Made by a program: the position numbers and the translations under genes. The notes below the pieces were generated by a model. The model saw only the letters and a list, made by a program, of their open reading frames with translations, was not told where the DNA came from and searched no databases. Positions 11,703-22,038 of a stretch of DNA of 64,000 nucleotides are shown here, piece after piece. The stretch comes from Carettochelys insculpta (Eukaryota > Chordata > Testudines > Carettochelyidae). Numbering within the stretch: position 1 is the stretch's first letter; each line of letters starts with the position of its first letter. The DNA lies in the NCBI RefSeq assembly GCF_033958435.1, contig NC_134150.1, forward strand, positions 33,785,501 through 33,849,500, in the 5' to 3' direction.

Positions 11703-11949
11703 CATTGAGAGCCAAAGTGCTGTTAAAAGTTTTCACACAACTTCTTTCTATACATGACATATTTTATCATATTTTCTGGGAGTGTGATGGGTTTAATTTC
11801 TGCAATTGAGTCCTGTACAAGCAGGAGGGTGGGATGGCTCATGAGGGTAGGGAAAGAAAGCAAGACAATGTATCTACTCAAAAGGAGCAATGTATACCTG
11901 ACTCTATTTTGTATACTATAGCCATAAATTCATACACAAGGCCGATGGA

Positions 11950-12112
11950 CTGGGTCATCAACAGAAGGGAATGAATGTGGGACCTTAGGGCCTAAAGCCA
12001 CGTGCCTCTACAGTATGAGCTAAATGCAACCGGGCTCTCAACTAAGGCCGTAGAGCAGACTTCACAGTCCCTTGTCAGTGGACTCAGTGCCTCTAGGTTT
12101 GCACATAGATTC
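11950..12112 (-). mobile_element. tRNA-like SINE (second family), copy 1
   Basis: Reverse complement of an element with an A box near tagctcat..gtagag and a B box near the ggttc motif. Plus-strand landmarks are gggaccttagggcctaaagc, tgagctaaatgca and ctcagtgcctctagg. It shares the flanking agagca..acttca / ctcagtg segment with the copies at 12909, 13160 and 42708, so the repeat extends beyond the tRNA-like core. Confidence 0.65.
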
Positions 12113-12172
12113 CAGATGTGACCGCTGTGATCCTCTAGTCCCAACTCCTCCGTAATAGAGGGTAAGTATGCA

Positions 12173-12440
12173 GGCTATGTCTACATTGCGGAGCTATTTT
12201 GGGATACCAAGGTATCCCAAAATAGCTACTCTATGTCTTTGACATGCACCCATTATTTCAAAATATTTTTCTGAAATAATGGGCATGCTATTTTGGCATC
12301 TCTGTAATCCTCATTGCAGAAGGAGTAGGGGATGTTTTAAAGCAGTTCTTTATTTTGACATTTCAAATGCCAAAATAGCCTAGTTCCTACTACACTTGAA
12401 ACAAGCTATTTTGAGTTTAGGCTGTTGGGTCGACATAGCT
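12173..12440. mobile_element. Fold-back MITE-like element, ggctatgtctacatt end
   Basis: Starts ggctatgtctacattgc and ends near gtcgacatagct. Internally it has inverted pieces such as gctattttgggatacc / ggtatcccaaaatagc and cattatttcaaaat / ctgaaataatggg. About 268 bp with no open frame. The 3-bp flanks (gca / cta) do not match. Confidence 0.75.
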
Positions 12441-12908
12441 CTAGTTAGTCAGTGGCTTAAGTAGACTGTAGGCTGTCAGGAGCTGAGAACCTATGTTTGT
12501 TCTGTGTTGGCACAACATGCAGCACAACAGGGCACTGGTCTATGATTGGCATGTTCAAATGCTTCTGCAATACAAATAATGAACCCTAATATTCAGATCC
12601 CAAGTCCTCAGATACATCCGTCTGGAGAACTAGGAAGCACATCAGTCAGTCTTCTAGCTGTCCAGGAAGTGCTAGGGGGGCATCCTGCTTGCTGAAGGAT
12701 AGTGCAGAATGGAGGAGAAGACATCTCAGGTGCTCCCCATTTACTAACCTAGCACCTCAAATAGGCCATACAAGCCTAGGTGTTGTATAAGATGTAGATG
12801 ACACCCATTTTATAAACTGCAGAGCCATGTGATTCACTGAATTTATCATGAACCTGTGAGTTACTGGGAATTCCTTCGCCTGGTGATCCCTCTTTCCTTA
12901 TGTAAAGC
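12441..12908. other. Unannotated sequence between repeats
   Basis: No family recognised. It lies inside a repeat-dense block and may be degraded SINE or hAT interior. Confidence 0.35.
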
Positions 12909-13078
12909 CAACACAGCTAGGTTGCCAGCAGCAGGGATTGAATGTGTGATCATAGGGTCTAGAGCCCTATGCTCTACCACATGTGCTAAAGGCCAGTGGC
13001 TGCTCAGCTGGGACTGTAGGGTGGAGACTTTACTCATCCTAAGCATGAGAGCTCAGTGCCTCTTGGTACCACATGCTT
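12909..13078 (-). mobile_element. tRNA-like SINE (second family), copy 2
   Basis: The plus strand reads gattgaatgtgtgatcatag (B box, inverted), gagccctatgctctaccaca and tgtgctaaaggcc (A box, inverted), then the shared ggctgctcagctgggactgt and agctcagtgcctctt. This is a pol III promoter relic, not a tRNA gene: the acceptor stem is not preserved. Confidence 0.8.
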
Positions 13079-13159
13079 CCCTGGGCTGAGGAAGCACATC
13101 CAAAGCTTCTGGGACCTTCCAGCAGTTCAACCAGGACAAGCCTCCCCAGAACTGGAATG

Positions 13160-13325
13160 CTGAAAGACCCAGGTTGCCAGCACCAGGTACTGAACCTGTG
13201 ATCATAGGGGCTAAAGCCCTGTTCTCTGTCACATGAGCTAAAGGCTAGCTAGCTCTCAGCTGAGGCTGTATAGCAGGGACTTCCACTCACCCTAGCATGA
13301 GCTCTCAGTGCCTCTGGGTATTACA
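13160..13325 (-). mobile_element. tRNA-like SINE (second family), copy 3
   Basis: Same layout as 12909-13078: caggttgccagcaccagg, ctgaacctgtgatcatagg, ctaaagccctgttctc, catgagctaaaggc, then ctctcagctgaggctgtat and ctctcagtgcctctgg. The copies lie about 80 bp apart in the same orientation. Confidence 0.8.
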
Positions 13326-13530
13326 CTTGGATCCTATCTTACCTGTGAAGAGCTTCAAACAGACACCATCATTTATAAATCAGATGGCCAGAGATACATG
13401 CCCACCTTGCTCTTATCAAATATTGAATCCCAGCCACATCAAATTACATTGGCCCATGGGCACAGCTGAGCATTATCAATCCATGGCCCAGTAGCTGTCA
13501 TGACATATTCAAGATCTTACATCTCCTCAC

Positions 13531-13735
13531 CAGCGTTCCCTGGAAGCAGTGCACTTGTGTGTCTGCTCAGGAAAGATTGAAATGCCACCAGCTGATTGCC
13601 AGAGCTCCCACAGCTAGGTTTTTTGTTTCTGCTAGTGGTCACATCTGCACATGGCTCACCACACATTAAAAAATTTATTCTGCACAAGAATGGAAAAAGC
13701 CTGCATGTGAATTGAAGAGGTTAAAAGGAACTTTT
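13531..13735. mobile_element. hAT-type non-autonomous element (cagngttccct family)
   Basis: Starts cagcgttccctggaagcagt and ends near gaagaggttaaaaggaactt, an inverted counterpart of the start. The interior (ggtcacatctgcacatggct, attctgcac) matches a family also seen at 60172-60347. Flanking 8-mers ctcctcac and ctcattgc agree at 5 positions, so the target duplication is only suggestive. Confidence 0.55.
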
Positions 13736-13859
13736 CTCATTGCACATCAGAGTTAGGAATGAGACTTTTGGCCCACTGGAAAAGAATGATCCCCAACATT
13801 GCAATGGGATTTAAAACACTTTCTGGGATCCCAGGGTACTGCTTTTTAAATTAGGACAT

Positions 13860-13912
13860 GCCCTTAGCTCATGTGATAGAGTGCAGCGCTTTAGACCTTA
13901 TACTACCAGACT
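13860..13912 (+). mobile_element. tRNA-like SINE (second family), fragment
   Basis: The segment cttagctcatgtgatagag then cgctttagacc is the A box region in forward orientation. It stops abruptly before the Cry SINE at 13918. Confidence 0.55.
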
Positions 13913-13917
13913 GAGGG

Positions 13918-14083
13918 GGAGGGGGAGGGGTAGGTCAGTGGTTTCAGCAGTGGTCTACTAAATGTGGGGTTGAGAGTTCAATCCTCAAGGAGGCCTTTGG
14001 GCCAAATAGATGCTTAGGGAAGGTGTGTTCGGTCCTGGCAGGGGACTAGACTACATACCCTTCTGAGGCCTGTTCCAGGAGAT
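13918..14083 (+). mobile_element. Cry-type tRNA-derived SINE
   Basis: The head taggtcagtggtttcagcag (A box) and gttgagagttcaatcctc (B box) is followed by gaggcctttgggccaaatag, then ggtcctggcaggggactaga and ttctgaggcctgttccagga. The order matches 4896-5105. A G-rich run precedes it. Confidence 0.85.
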
Positions 14084-14237
14084 GCATATTTCCAATTATA
14101 CACCTTTGTTCACAGACAAGGTTTTTCAAATTAATTGGGCACTGATACTGCAATGACAATTCACACAGTGTGACTGTGACACCAGAGTTTAGTCCCTTTG
14201 CAGGATGTATGCTTTTCCCCTTATCCTTCTTTACTCC

Positions 14238-14643
14238 AGCTATGTCTAAACTAGAGCAATCTCTCAACAGAAGTTCCTGTTGGAAGATAACTTCCAGCAA
14301 AACTTGTCGATAGATTGTGGCCAGACTGCTAAGTGTATTGGAAAAGCAATCCACTCTCTCGCCAGAGAGTGGCTGGCTGCCTGACCACGCTATCAGCAAA
14401 ATGGCCAACCAGAAGCACAGCAGACAGGGCTGCCCAGTGTCCCAGAAGCCCTGTCTGTTGACAGAAGGCCTTCCCAGAATGTCCAGACTGGCTTTATGTC
14501 AATAGGGCGTTCTGCCTCAGGGAGGAGTGGCAGAGCACTGTCAATAGAAGGGCCATGTTCTGTCAATTTACTGTTGACAGAAAACTGTGGGAATGTGGAT
14601 GCTGCCTGGGTTGTCAACAAAACTTTCTAGTGTAGACATTGCC
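14238..14643. mobile_element. Fold-back MITE-like element, tgtcgacaa / ttgtcaaca type
   Basis: The 5' end agctatgtctaaactag matches the 3' end ctagtgtagacattgcc in inverted form. Inside are tcaacagaag, ctgttgacagaag, tgtcaatttactgttgac and ttgtcaacaaaac motifs. Same subfamily as 40524-40882. The 120-codon minus frame over it is a shadow. Confidence 0.75.
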
Positions 14644-14875
14644 TCAGTGCAGTAGGAATCCAGGAGTTACAAGGAAAAGGATACAAAAAATAGCCCAAAA
14701 GAATTTTTTTTAAAATCCTCTAAAACATTTATAAAATAATTTGTAAAACTGGACATGTACACACTACGTGGAGGTGTGGCATGTTGTTAAGCTTTTATTT
14801 GTATTCATTGTATATGGCTTGTATGTATGCATGTGTAATCCACACACCTATTTGTGGTTAACTGTCCCATGTAAT

Positions 14876-15012
14876 GGTACCTAGACCACTTTGTAGGAAA
14901 AGAATGCATCCTCTTCAACCTAAGCTTAGCAGTAGCTGGCCTTTAGCTTGTGCTGTAAAGGCACCTATGCTAACTCTTGAAGTCCTAGGTTTGAGTCTGC
15001 TTATGGGCAGTT
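14876..15012 (+). mobile_element. tRNA-like SINE (second family), copy in forward orientation
   Basis: The segment has ggcctttagcttgtgctg (A box), then tcttgaagtcctaggtttg and gagtctgcttatgg (B box). This copy is opposite in orientation to those at 11950, 12909 and 13160. Confidence 0.7.
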
Positions 15013-16189
15013 ACACACACACAGGCATATTGCCTCCATTCTTACAAGTGATATTTGACACTTCAATTATGGGGGGCCCAACAGGAGGACACATAGAGGG
15101 ACCTGATCTTTGGAAAGTTCTGAGCACCCATCTTTGAAAATCAGCCCCTTTTCAAACATTCTTCACTTGGGCATCCAAAATAATCATTCACTGTTGAAAA
15201 TCCTGGCCATATATTATTCATTAAAAACAAAGGAAAAAATATCACATGACTTTCTGAAGACAGTCCCAAGATCATCCAAGTCTTGGCAAATGAAGTCCTG
15301 TCAAACATTTACAAACATTCTTAAAACTGAATTGCTTGCTTAGTGGTTGGAAACTTTACTTCTTTATCTCTTGTTGTTCCTTTCTTTCTTTACTAAGATA
15401 CTGCCTTCCTGTGTACTACTTAATTCCTTATCCTGTTAGAAAAAAAAGAGGAATATTGTCCTAAACTACTTGGACATATTGTCACTGTGGTTTCCTATTA
15501 ACTTTTTGCTGATTCCTGTTTACTTATCATGTGCTTTAATGTTCTGTTACACTTTCCAGAAGCAGTCCGTCTCTACTGATTGTCTCTGAAGCATTAACAC
15601 TTGCTGTTAGTTTCTTTGCAGCCATTGTCTTTGACGAGTAAATAGCCTCGTTAGGATCACAACAGCAACTGGGTTGGCTATTTTAATAGAGTGATATTTT
15701 CCATGGTAGGAAAAGGTTGTGGTACCAACCTCCGCTCTGACCCCCAAAACAAAATCGCTTCCATTCATGTTATTAACTTCTGCCTGTGGGAAACAACCAG
15801 AGTCTGAATATCCTTTTACCCTCCATGCTGTATTTCTGTATTTGTATTTGCCTGGTTCCTGTGGTAATGTATCTAACCTATACACAAACAGCTCTCTCTG
15901 TGTTCATTCCCCAGCATTCTCCAAATATTCACATTCTTAAAATACCATCTCCTTCCTTATTTTCTCAATTCCTTATTTGTTTACTCTGAAAAGCTGCTTT
16001 GTCGCAGCCCACACTGCTGGGGAAAATCTATAGTGTAGTCCTCCTTTATTTTAGATGTACAATTGAATGTTAATGTCTTTGTTGCCAGTCATTAGAAAGC
16101 TTTATTGAGGACAAATGTACATGCCAGTGAAATTGTATAGTGTGAATGTTCCCTAGTATGTAATATTCCTCAAATTAATTGGATTCCAT
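15013..16189. other. Unannotated sequence
   Basis: No family or exon recognised. Opposing frames near 15607-15989 are uninformative. Confidence 0.4.
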
Positions 16190-16265
16190 GGGGTATATTC
16201 TCCTTGCAATGTGCACGGATTTTAAACATGTAACTCCCATTAATGTTAATGGGAGTTACCGATTT
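16190..16265. repeat. Short hairpin-forming repeat
   Basis: The core taactcccattaatg / ttaatgggagtta is a near-perfect inverted repeat of about 28 bp. It belongs to the common caatgggag-type palindromic repeats of reptile DNA. Confidence 0.6.
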
Positions 16266-16624
16266 AAATCCCAACACATCTAGATGGAAATATTACCTCT
16301 ATGTATTTAAAATAGGATCTCTTTAAACCAATCCAGGTCCTCCTTCCTATGAACTATTACAAATAATGACTACAATTTTCTCTGCTGGATTGAAAGATAA
16401 GTGCCACCAAGCCATCACTTTAAAGCACTTCCACATGACTAACTCCAAAGATACAAGCCTCAAAAAAAACCACTGAAATGCATAAATAAGTGTCATTATC
16501 GAGACTTTTGCTGTTCTTCATCACAAAACAGTGCAGCTCCTGAGATTAGTCTTGAAATAGAAGTGAAATGGACATGAAACAAAATTCCCTTGAGTTGTTT
16601 TCTTCTTTCCCAGTGGCACTGACA

Positions 16625-17019
16625 GACTGCATCTACACTAGCAAGTTCTTTCAGAAAAAATCCAGCTCTTTGGGAAATCTGGACCTTCGAATGAATGCAG
16701 CTCTTTTTCTGGAAGCCCTCATCTGTTCTCAGATCAGGAAGAGTGCCTCCTTTCAAAAGATTCTTTCAGAAAAAAAGCATGTGTAGCCACTCCACAGGCC
16801 CTTCTTTGGAAAGAGCAGTCCTCATGGTGCTGGAATTTTTGCTCACTGGCCCGTTCTTTCGAAAGAGTGTGGGCTGTGTGGGCACTCTCTTTTGAAAGAG
16901 AGGATCGAATTTTCTTTCCACATTTTTGTGTGTGGACATGACCTTCTGAAAGAAACTTTTTCAGAATATCTCTTCCAGAAGGACTTCTTTTGAAGGATCG
17001 CTGAAGTGTAGACATAGCC
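16625..17019. mobile_element. Fold-back MITE-like element with 3-bp target duplication aca
   Basis: Starts gactgcatctacactagc and ends gaagtgtagacatagcc. It is flanked on both sides by aca (16622-16624 and 17020-17022). Internal ctttcagaaa / tttctgaaag and ctttcgaaagag motifs pair across the element. No transposase frame. Confidence 0.85.
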
Positions 17020-17697
17020 ACAGTGTTTCCATGGGATTTGAAAGGTGTAACCACAGTATGTGCATCTGTGGGATTCTTAGTAAAATCTCAGCATGGATTG
17101 CTTAATATTGTTGATCATAACGCAAAGAAAGTGGTTGCACTTATATTTTTAGTTTGGAAATAAAAGAATAATCTTAGTATAGTTCATTGACCAGGATGAG
17201 CTTTATTTATTTATTTGTTTTAAGAATAAGGAGCAGCAGGTATAACTAATTTGAAATGTATCAAGTCAAACAAATGCCCTGCTCCCAGCATGTCTGTCAT
17301 GAAACAGACAAAATAACTTACTGCAGACCATAAATGAATAACCAGGGTAATTGCACTGTGACATGATTAGGGAAAGTTTAAATTGTTTTCCACCAAACTC
17401 TTGAAACTCAGTAGTTAACATCTATACATTTGTAGCCCGCCCCCCCTTGGACTACAGATTCATCAGTTAACTAGTCACTTGTTGTGTAGCCATTAAGGGA
17501 AATAATTCTGCACTGAGCAATGTTATACAAGGAGCCTGCAAACCAACACATTTGTACTTTGGCCGTGGCAAACACAGCTATAGAACTATTTGATGGGACT
17601 CAGGTTTTAAAGTTCAGACCAAAAAAATATGGTTACTATATGTAGATCCGCTCCTGCTAGGTGCTTAGCAGCTTTATTTTCCAGTGATATAGATTCG
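17020..17697. other. Unannotated sequence
   Basis: Plain AT-rich DNA without recognised features. Confidence 0.4.
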
Positions 17698-17905
17698 TTT
17701 ACAATAAGGCCAGAAGGCACTATTGTGATTCATCTAGTCTGACCTCCAGCATAACAGAGGCCAAAAAAAACCCTCACTAAGTAATTCCTGCATCAAGCCA
17801 AAATTTCTCTTTGAGCTGCAGTATATCTTTCAGACAGAAATCCTGTCCTCTCTTCAAGACTGCAACTGAGGGAGGATCCACCATGTCCCTAGATAGGGAC
17901 ATCAG
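17698..17905 (-). mobile_element. CR1 LINE 3'-UTR fragment (second subfamily)
   Basis: The plus strand reads aataaggccagaaggcacta, ttgtgattcatctagtctga, cctccagcataacagaggcc and gaggatccaccatgtcccta. This is the reverse complement of a widespread turtle CR1 tail. It is 5'-truncated. Confidence 0.75.
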
Positions 17906-18567
17906 TAGGGGTTGAGGGTATTCAGCATATTATATGACCAGGCTGCCTGTGTAATCTGAAATATGATATATATCCAGGGTGCACAAAGTTGGCAGGCACA
18001 TTGCTGCAGATTTCCAAGCCACTTTTATGCACAAGCCTGTCAGGCAGCCAGCCAAAGCCAGAAAGAATTTGGGCCCCAGGTTTTGGCGACCTGGAGGGCA
18101 GCAAAGCCATTAGCCAAGCTATTTGCACACTTCTTTCATTTTTAGTAACGAAAGAGCTGTGGATAGGCTGGAAGGAAGAATGCAGCCAGACCCTCAGCCG
18201 GTGTAAAGCAGTGTAGCTCTATGAATCTCGTTGATCGCTTTCCGGCATGAAGTAGTACCAGTAATCCCGCACATGATTCCCTGACCTTGGCATTGTCTTC
18301 AAGGATTTGCTCTTGGCACACATCATACAAGGGGACCTGGTGGCTATTTCTGAGCATCTTACATAAGGCGCTGATATTCATGCCTGAATCACCAGGTTCA
18401 CTGTCCAACTGGGCTTCCTTCCCATCCCCCAAAACAATTCACTTTTACCGAACTTAAAAAAAAAATCCTCACCTCCCGTTTCTCTTGCCCGAAGCTAGTT
18501 CAGATTGCGTTCAGATGCTATCTATGAAGTCTGGAGCACTGGCTGGGAAGGGTGTTATATAAGATAC
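17906..18567. other. Unannotated sequence with a short dispersed-repeat trace
   Basis: A short stretch near 18185-18220 (ccctcagccggtgtaaagc) resembles the palindromic repeat at 3185. Nothing else was recognised. The frames of 60-96 residues have no domain. Confidence 0.35.
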
Positions 18568-19078
18568 ATGTTGCACCTCCCTGGTCTGGCAGGGCTGGGA
18601 CCAGACCTCTCCAGAACAAAAGAATTTGCCAGACTAGGGTAGATCCCTCCACCACCCCCCAGCCTCACTGAGGCTGCTCACCCACCTGTTGCTGGGTCTG
18701 CATTCTGGCCTGAGCTGCTGCTGGGGCTCCCACTCACGCAGCTTCCCATGGAGCTGCTGGGCAGGTGGCTCTGGGCAGGTGGCCATGCAGCTACCCTTTT
18801 CCTCATCCCTGTGGGGTGCTGAGGGAAGCCAGCTCTGTCCCTGGCTTCATCCTGTGTTGCTTTTCCCCCAGGTGTTTGCTGAGGGCCACAGACTTCAGTT
18901 TGCACAGCTTCCCCTGATGGGACTGCCAGGAACACCAGTTCCAGCCCCACAGGGCTGCTAGAGGACATCTCCTAAATGTTACACTACTGCCTTGTTCTCT
19001 GGCCCAGGGACGTCTCTGGTCCTGCTGGACAAGGGATGTTGCTGGACCAGAGATTGCTGGTTTTAGGAGGTGCAACTT
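18568..19078. mobile_element. Fold-back element, gttgcacctccctggtctgg end
   Basis: The left end gttgcacctccctggtctgg is mirrored at the right by ctggaccagagattgctgg and aggaggtgcaac. The interior is GC-rich and yields opposing frames of about 90 residues on both strands, none with a recognisable domain. Same family as 10448-10772 but longer. Confidence 0.7.
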
Positions 19079-20784
19079 GTATTAGTTTTGCTGCTGATAA
19101 AACTAGCCATGACACAGCATTGTTATGTACCAGATAATTACCCGAAGGGCTCCAAGCCAAACTGGCTTGACCCTGCTGGGGTGGGGGGGGATGACCTTCA
19201 CTCCTACTGAAGCCTCTCAGAAGTACGGGCCACCCCTCTTAATTTCCAGGATCAAGCCAAAAGACAGTGGTGGGCGGCTTTTCATGCCACAAATACCAAT
19301 TTGCTATTTTATGCAGTTTCTACTGATTTGTAATATCCGTGCTGCTGCATGGTCTAGTTACATGTGAAGAGCTCATTCATGTCTCTACTAAGGTGGAGCT
19401 CTTTGGTGTACTAAAGGAGCATACTCACTGCCCTGTCACCTCAGGGGTGTGCGTGTCTGGCTAGCTCTGAGGAAAAAAGGAGTTTGGGAGGAAAAAGGAC
19501 TGCAAATAGCAACATTTATAGGAACGTACATATTGCACTACTGGTTTAACCAGGTATCCATCAGATTCATATCCAGAAGCAGATACTTCGGAGAAACTTT
19601 CTAATGGGCCAATTTTGAAATAGGGTCACCCACAGAAGAAGTTTCATCCTGATCCCCGAATGCCAGTTCCTGAATGGTGTAAACATTCAGCACTTGACAT
19701 TCATAAAAATGTATATATCTGAGCCAGATCTAATGCAACTGCAGATTTTTTTAATACCCAAACAAATGTTTGATTCCTGCTATGTCCTGGGCCTACTATT
19801 ATGCTGATTGGTGTCTGAGAATCTTCTTGCTATAGTTCCTTTTCCTTAAGACTTTTTAAAATTAATTTAATATTGAAATGAAACTGATTATTCCCCATGT
19901 GCTCCACTGCCCTCTACTGTTCAGAACCAGAACTTTTCACCTATGTTTCCTTGCCCTTGTATGGCTATTGGTTGAACTAACCTGAGCTCTCAGAGCAAAA
20001 GAATATTAGTTTGATACCTGTTGCCAAGTTACTCTTCATGCAGCAGTCTGGCAACCTTGAAGCCCTTAGTTGCTATGGATTTAACTCAATAAATTTATGT
20101 TTGATGATAATGCTGGGCATGAGGATGGGGTACAGTGATGGAAGGCCATAATAAGTGAGAGGTAAGCAAGGAGGTGAAGAAGTAGAATAAGACGGCGTTA
20201 TCCAGAAGAGAATAGGGTGGACAGAGGGGACCAGGGTGACTTGCACAAAGATGTGGGTGGGACAGATATCTTCACACATGTATTGTTCTATATGTGTTAG
20301 ATTTTGTGCATGCACAAAATTTGTCTGCGCACAAGTCCAAAAAGGAGCATTCAAACCGGGATTTGTACACACATGACATATGCAGAGCTTTGTCTTTTAA
20401 AATCTGACCCTCTATCCCAGAGTAATCATGGTATATTTATGACATCCCATTGATTTTCATGGAAAGCAGTTATATAGACTCAATGGTCAGATTAGGATTT
20501 CCTTGAGGAAGGACAGACCGGGATAAGACACCCTTTTATAAAGAGATATCAGACATAACTGCATAGGAAATATAGAACATAACAGGCAGCTTCTACATTC
20601 CTCCTTTGCTTTGGTATGAAATTCCTACTATCATGTAATACCAGTAGGACATATTTGTACTCCTACAGCAACAAAGTCTCCACTACACAAGGGACAGCAA
20701 GAGGATAATATTCTCGACCATGTGTGGCCAGGTTGGTTGCGACAACTGGTCAGATTGCTTCAAGCTATTAGGAGACTCCCAGAT

Positions 20785-20785
<1 letters not shown>
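19079..20785. other. Unannotated sequence
   Basis: No repeat, RNA or exon recognised. The 99-codon minus frame at 20073-20372 has no domain. Confidence 0.4.
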
Positions 20786-20815
<30 letters not shown>

Positions 20816-20857
20816 GAGTGACTGAGTGAGCGAAAGAGAGAGAGAGAGAGAGAGAGA
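20786..20857. repeat. Compound (GT)n-(GA)n microsatellite
   Basis: A gt run is followed by a short gtgagtgactgagtgagc bridge and an ag run. It is a likely polymorphic simple repeat. Confidence 0.95.
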
Positions 20858-21704
20858 TGTCAGAGAGTGCTTTTCAGAGACGGGTTGTATTAGTGACTGG
20901 TCCATACAATGTACCTGGTCAAATATGCATAGTGAAAAGAATTAAAATACTGACTCAGCTTCTAATGAAATAAAATTGATCTCTCTTCTATGAGAACCCC
21001 TAGATCAACTAAACCTTGGTTTTTCCATAGCATTAATTAGCAGGGGAAAAAACAGGACAAGCATAACAAACCTGGGTTAAAGTTAGTGTGCAGCAGTTTC
21101 ATATCTAGGATTCTATTCTACGAGGAAGAACCTCACAGTCTACAAAAGCATGGGCTGAAAGTGTCCTATGTTCATTCTCTTTCAGCTGTTAAGGGCTTTG
21201 TAAATTATTGAACTTTTAACTTCCAAAAACTTACATCTTTTGGTCCAAAAGTCTGCTGTTAATAATCTCCTCTAGCCTTCTGCCAGGTGGAGCCCACTGC
21301 AGACAGGGCCAGCTGCAATTTTTAGGGGTTCCTCTTCATCCATCCAATACAGAATTGGCTCAAGCCCCCACCAAGTAACCTTGGAAATTCACATGCCACC
21401 CCTGGGCACTTCTGACAGGCAATGCCTTCCCACTCGCAAGCAGAGTCTGAGCATAGAAAAGAAACTTTTAATAAAAGAGAGGGAATTAACTTGGTATTAA
21501 TTTGGCAAAACACCACAGAATTCATAAACATAAACGACGAGTAAAAGTCCCACCCCAAGTACATTGAACAGTTTCAATTTCCTTTCAGGTTCTCAAGTCC
21601 GGGAATCAAAATGTCCCCATCGCATGCCCAACCCTTCTCTGCACCCCACTCACAGTTGCTGCCTTTGGTCAGAGCAGACCCAGAGTTCAGACATACATCC
21701 GCAG
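20858..21704. other. Unannotated sequence
   Basis: No family was identified with confidence. The part at 21300-21700 contains ataaaagagagggaattaac and attaatttggcaaaacacc, which looks dispersed (possibly an LTR-type fragment), but I cannot place it. Confidence 0.3.
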
Positions 21705-22038
21705 CAGGGGTCAGCAACCCCCTAGCACAGGTGCCAAGAATGGCATGCAAGCCAAATTTCATCAGCATGTGAGGTGGCATCTAAGGTCCACCCCTCCTCC
21801 CCCAAGCAGCCGGGAGCTTGCTCAAAGCCATTCCACCTGTGTATTAACAAAAGACTGGCTAAAAGCTACCTGCCACCACCTACAGAGTAAAGCTCTGAAT
21901 CTTAATGTATTTAGTAATGAAACTGTTGTAACTAGGACTATTAGTGACTATAAAAAGTATCACTGGCATTCGGACTGTATATAGAGGTCTGAACATCAAA
22001 TTTCAGCACTCCACCTCAGAAAGATTGCTGACCTCTGA
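21705..22038. mobile_element. hAT-type non-autonomous element
   Basis: Starts caggggtcagcaaccccc and ends with agattgctgacctctg, imperfect inverted termini of the CAGNG type. Subterminal sequence (ccaagaatggcatgcaag; cagcactccacctcag) fits a turtle hAT family. Flanks atccgcag and aactacag match only partly. Confidence 0.65.

Noticed and set aside
11554..11809. Lysine-rich and phenylalanine-rich frames
   Set aside because: Artefacts of the T/G tract.
12909..13078. Possible functional tRNA genes in the 12-13 kb region
   Set aside because: A and B box relics are present but cloverleaf stems are not preserved, and the conserved unit extends past the tRNA-like part. These are SINEs.
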